A stretch of 64,000 nt of DNA from assembly GCA_044223995.1 (NCBI GenBank), contig JBGALE010000001.1, positions 930,001-994,000 of the forward strand, given 5' to 3'. Shown piece after piece: positions 63,627 to 64,000 of the stretch (its first letter is position 1; each line of letters opens with the position of its first letter). A model generated the notes under the pieces. That model saw only the letters and a program-made list of their open reading frames with translations. It made no database searches and had not been told where the DNA came from. Position numbers and translations under genes: made by a program. Origin of the DNA: JACMLD01 sp044223995. Lineage in GTDB: Bacteria; Bacteroidota; Bacteroidia; Chitinophagales; Chitinophagaceae.

Positions 63627-63887
63627 GTGACAATATGTACCGCTAATTATTTCTTACTAAATACAATTGCACTTATCACACCTTTAGTGCCTTTTTTAGT
63701 TCTTGTATATTCATTAACCATGCAATTAGAGCCAAAATACATGTTATTGGTGATTGAAGTAACAGGTCTTTCTATCCACGTTCTGTTTAAACAAGCCGGG
63801 TTTTATAATGCCGTTGTCTTGAACCTGGATGAAGCAGTTGTAACGATTACACCGCGCATCAGCATTACCAAAAAACGAAAGTGGTAA
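63627..63887 (+). CDS. Small membrane protein, possibly frameshifted
   Basis: 86 codons starting with GTG at 63627. Two hydrophobic stretches (IALITPLVPFLVLVYSL and YMLLVIEVTGLSIHVLF) are followed by strands (YNAVVLNLDEAVVTITPR). It stops after TKKRKW, where another frame continues in similar style to the window end. No family recognised. Confidence 0.5.
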   Translation: MTICTANYFLLNTIALITPLVPFLVLVYSLTMQLEPKYMLLVIEVTGLSIHVLFKQAGFYNAVVLNLDEAVVTITPRISITKKRKW

Positions 63888-64000
63888 GTTTAAAAAACAT
63901 CAAATACCTCAGTATAATTCGCGAACCTCCCTATTTAGCTATGCCGAGGTATATTGTAACACTTCATATAGACGAATACAAAAGTATTAAACTGATCAGT
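63881..64000 (+). CDS. Partial frame at the right edge, probable continuation of the membrane protein
   Basis: From GTG at 63881 the frame is open to the end of the window (VVSLKNIKYLSIIREPPY, then RYIVTLHIDEYKSIKL). The strand pattern follows on smoothly from the preceding protein, so both are probably one gene broken by a one-base loss near the A-run at 63870-63875. Confidence 0.4.
   Translation, partial: MVSLKNIKYLSIIREPPYLAMPRYIVTLHIDEYKSIKLIS

Overview
The window looks like a chromosome segment of a Bacteroidota bacterium, most likely Chitinophagaceae (Chitinophaga/Niastella-like). The evidence is: promoters of the form TTG-N16..19-TAnnTTTG; almost no Shine-Dalgarno sequences except a perfect one on rpsU; a type IX secretion C-terminal domain on a secreted peptidase; secreted GH97 and GH-A enzymes; and a DUF6266-type protein.

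Layout. 1-5158: partial oxidoreductase, GT-C membrane protein, secreted M1 peptidase, GT2 glycosyltransferase and methyltransferase (surface glycan flavour). 5186-7495: ribE, rpsU, a Xer recombinase and hpf. 7755-21814: the conserved information-processing block, tRNA-Thr/Tyr/Gly/Thr, tuf, tRNA-Trp, secE, nusG, rplK, rplA, rplJ, rplL, rpoB and rpoC, with three recognisable promoters and several terminators. 21925-34025: OmpH/Skp-like chaperone, amino-acid permease, heptose-7-P kinase-type PfkB protein, isoaspartyl peptidase, ispD, methyltransferase, then a minus-strand set (oxidoreductase and undecaprenyl-phosphate sugar transferase; large M1 peptidase and FemAB-like acyltransferase). 34266-35978: tRNA-Asp with a small GIY-YIG nuclease gene and a second copy of the tRNA 3' end, followed by a RES/Xre toxin-antitoxin pair. 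36315-39976: two glycoside hydrolases (one frameshifted). 40019-47608: glyoxalase-fold protein, two-component system, three small envelope proteins, uncharacterised genes and a SymE-like protein. 48054-53067: an AT-rich accessory island with a TIR protein, a single-HKD PLD nuclease and a type II restriction-modification pair. 53563-56571: lipoprotein metalloprotease followed by three tandem secreted paralogues. 57528-58566: DUF6266 pair. 59040-62348: a compact four-gene unit (membrane histidine kinase, response regulator with an unknown output domain, caspase/CHAT-like cysteine protease candidate, small membrane protein). 62683-64000: lipoprotein and membrane genes with apparent frameshifts.

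Two things stand out. First, three of the six tRNA genes (Thr-TGT, Thr-GGT, Asp-GTC) are followed by a second copy of their own 3' end, each interrupted by a short palindrome; at tRNA-Asp a GIY-YIG nuclease gene lies between the real tRNA and the copy. This looks like a family of tRNA-targeted mobile elements and their scars. Second, the kinase/regulator/CHAT-like/membrane-protein unit at 59040-62348 looks like a phosphorelay-controlled protease system that I cannot match to a named system. Functions of unrecognised genes are stated as unknown. No database search was possible; all family calls come from reading motifs.
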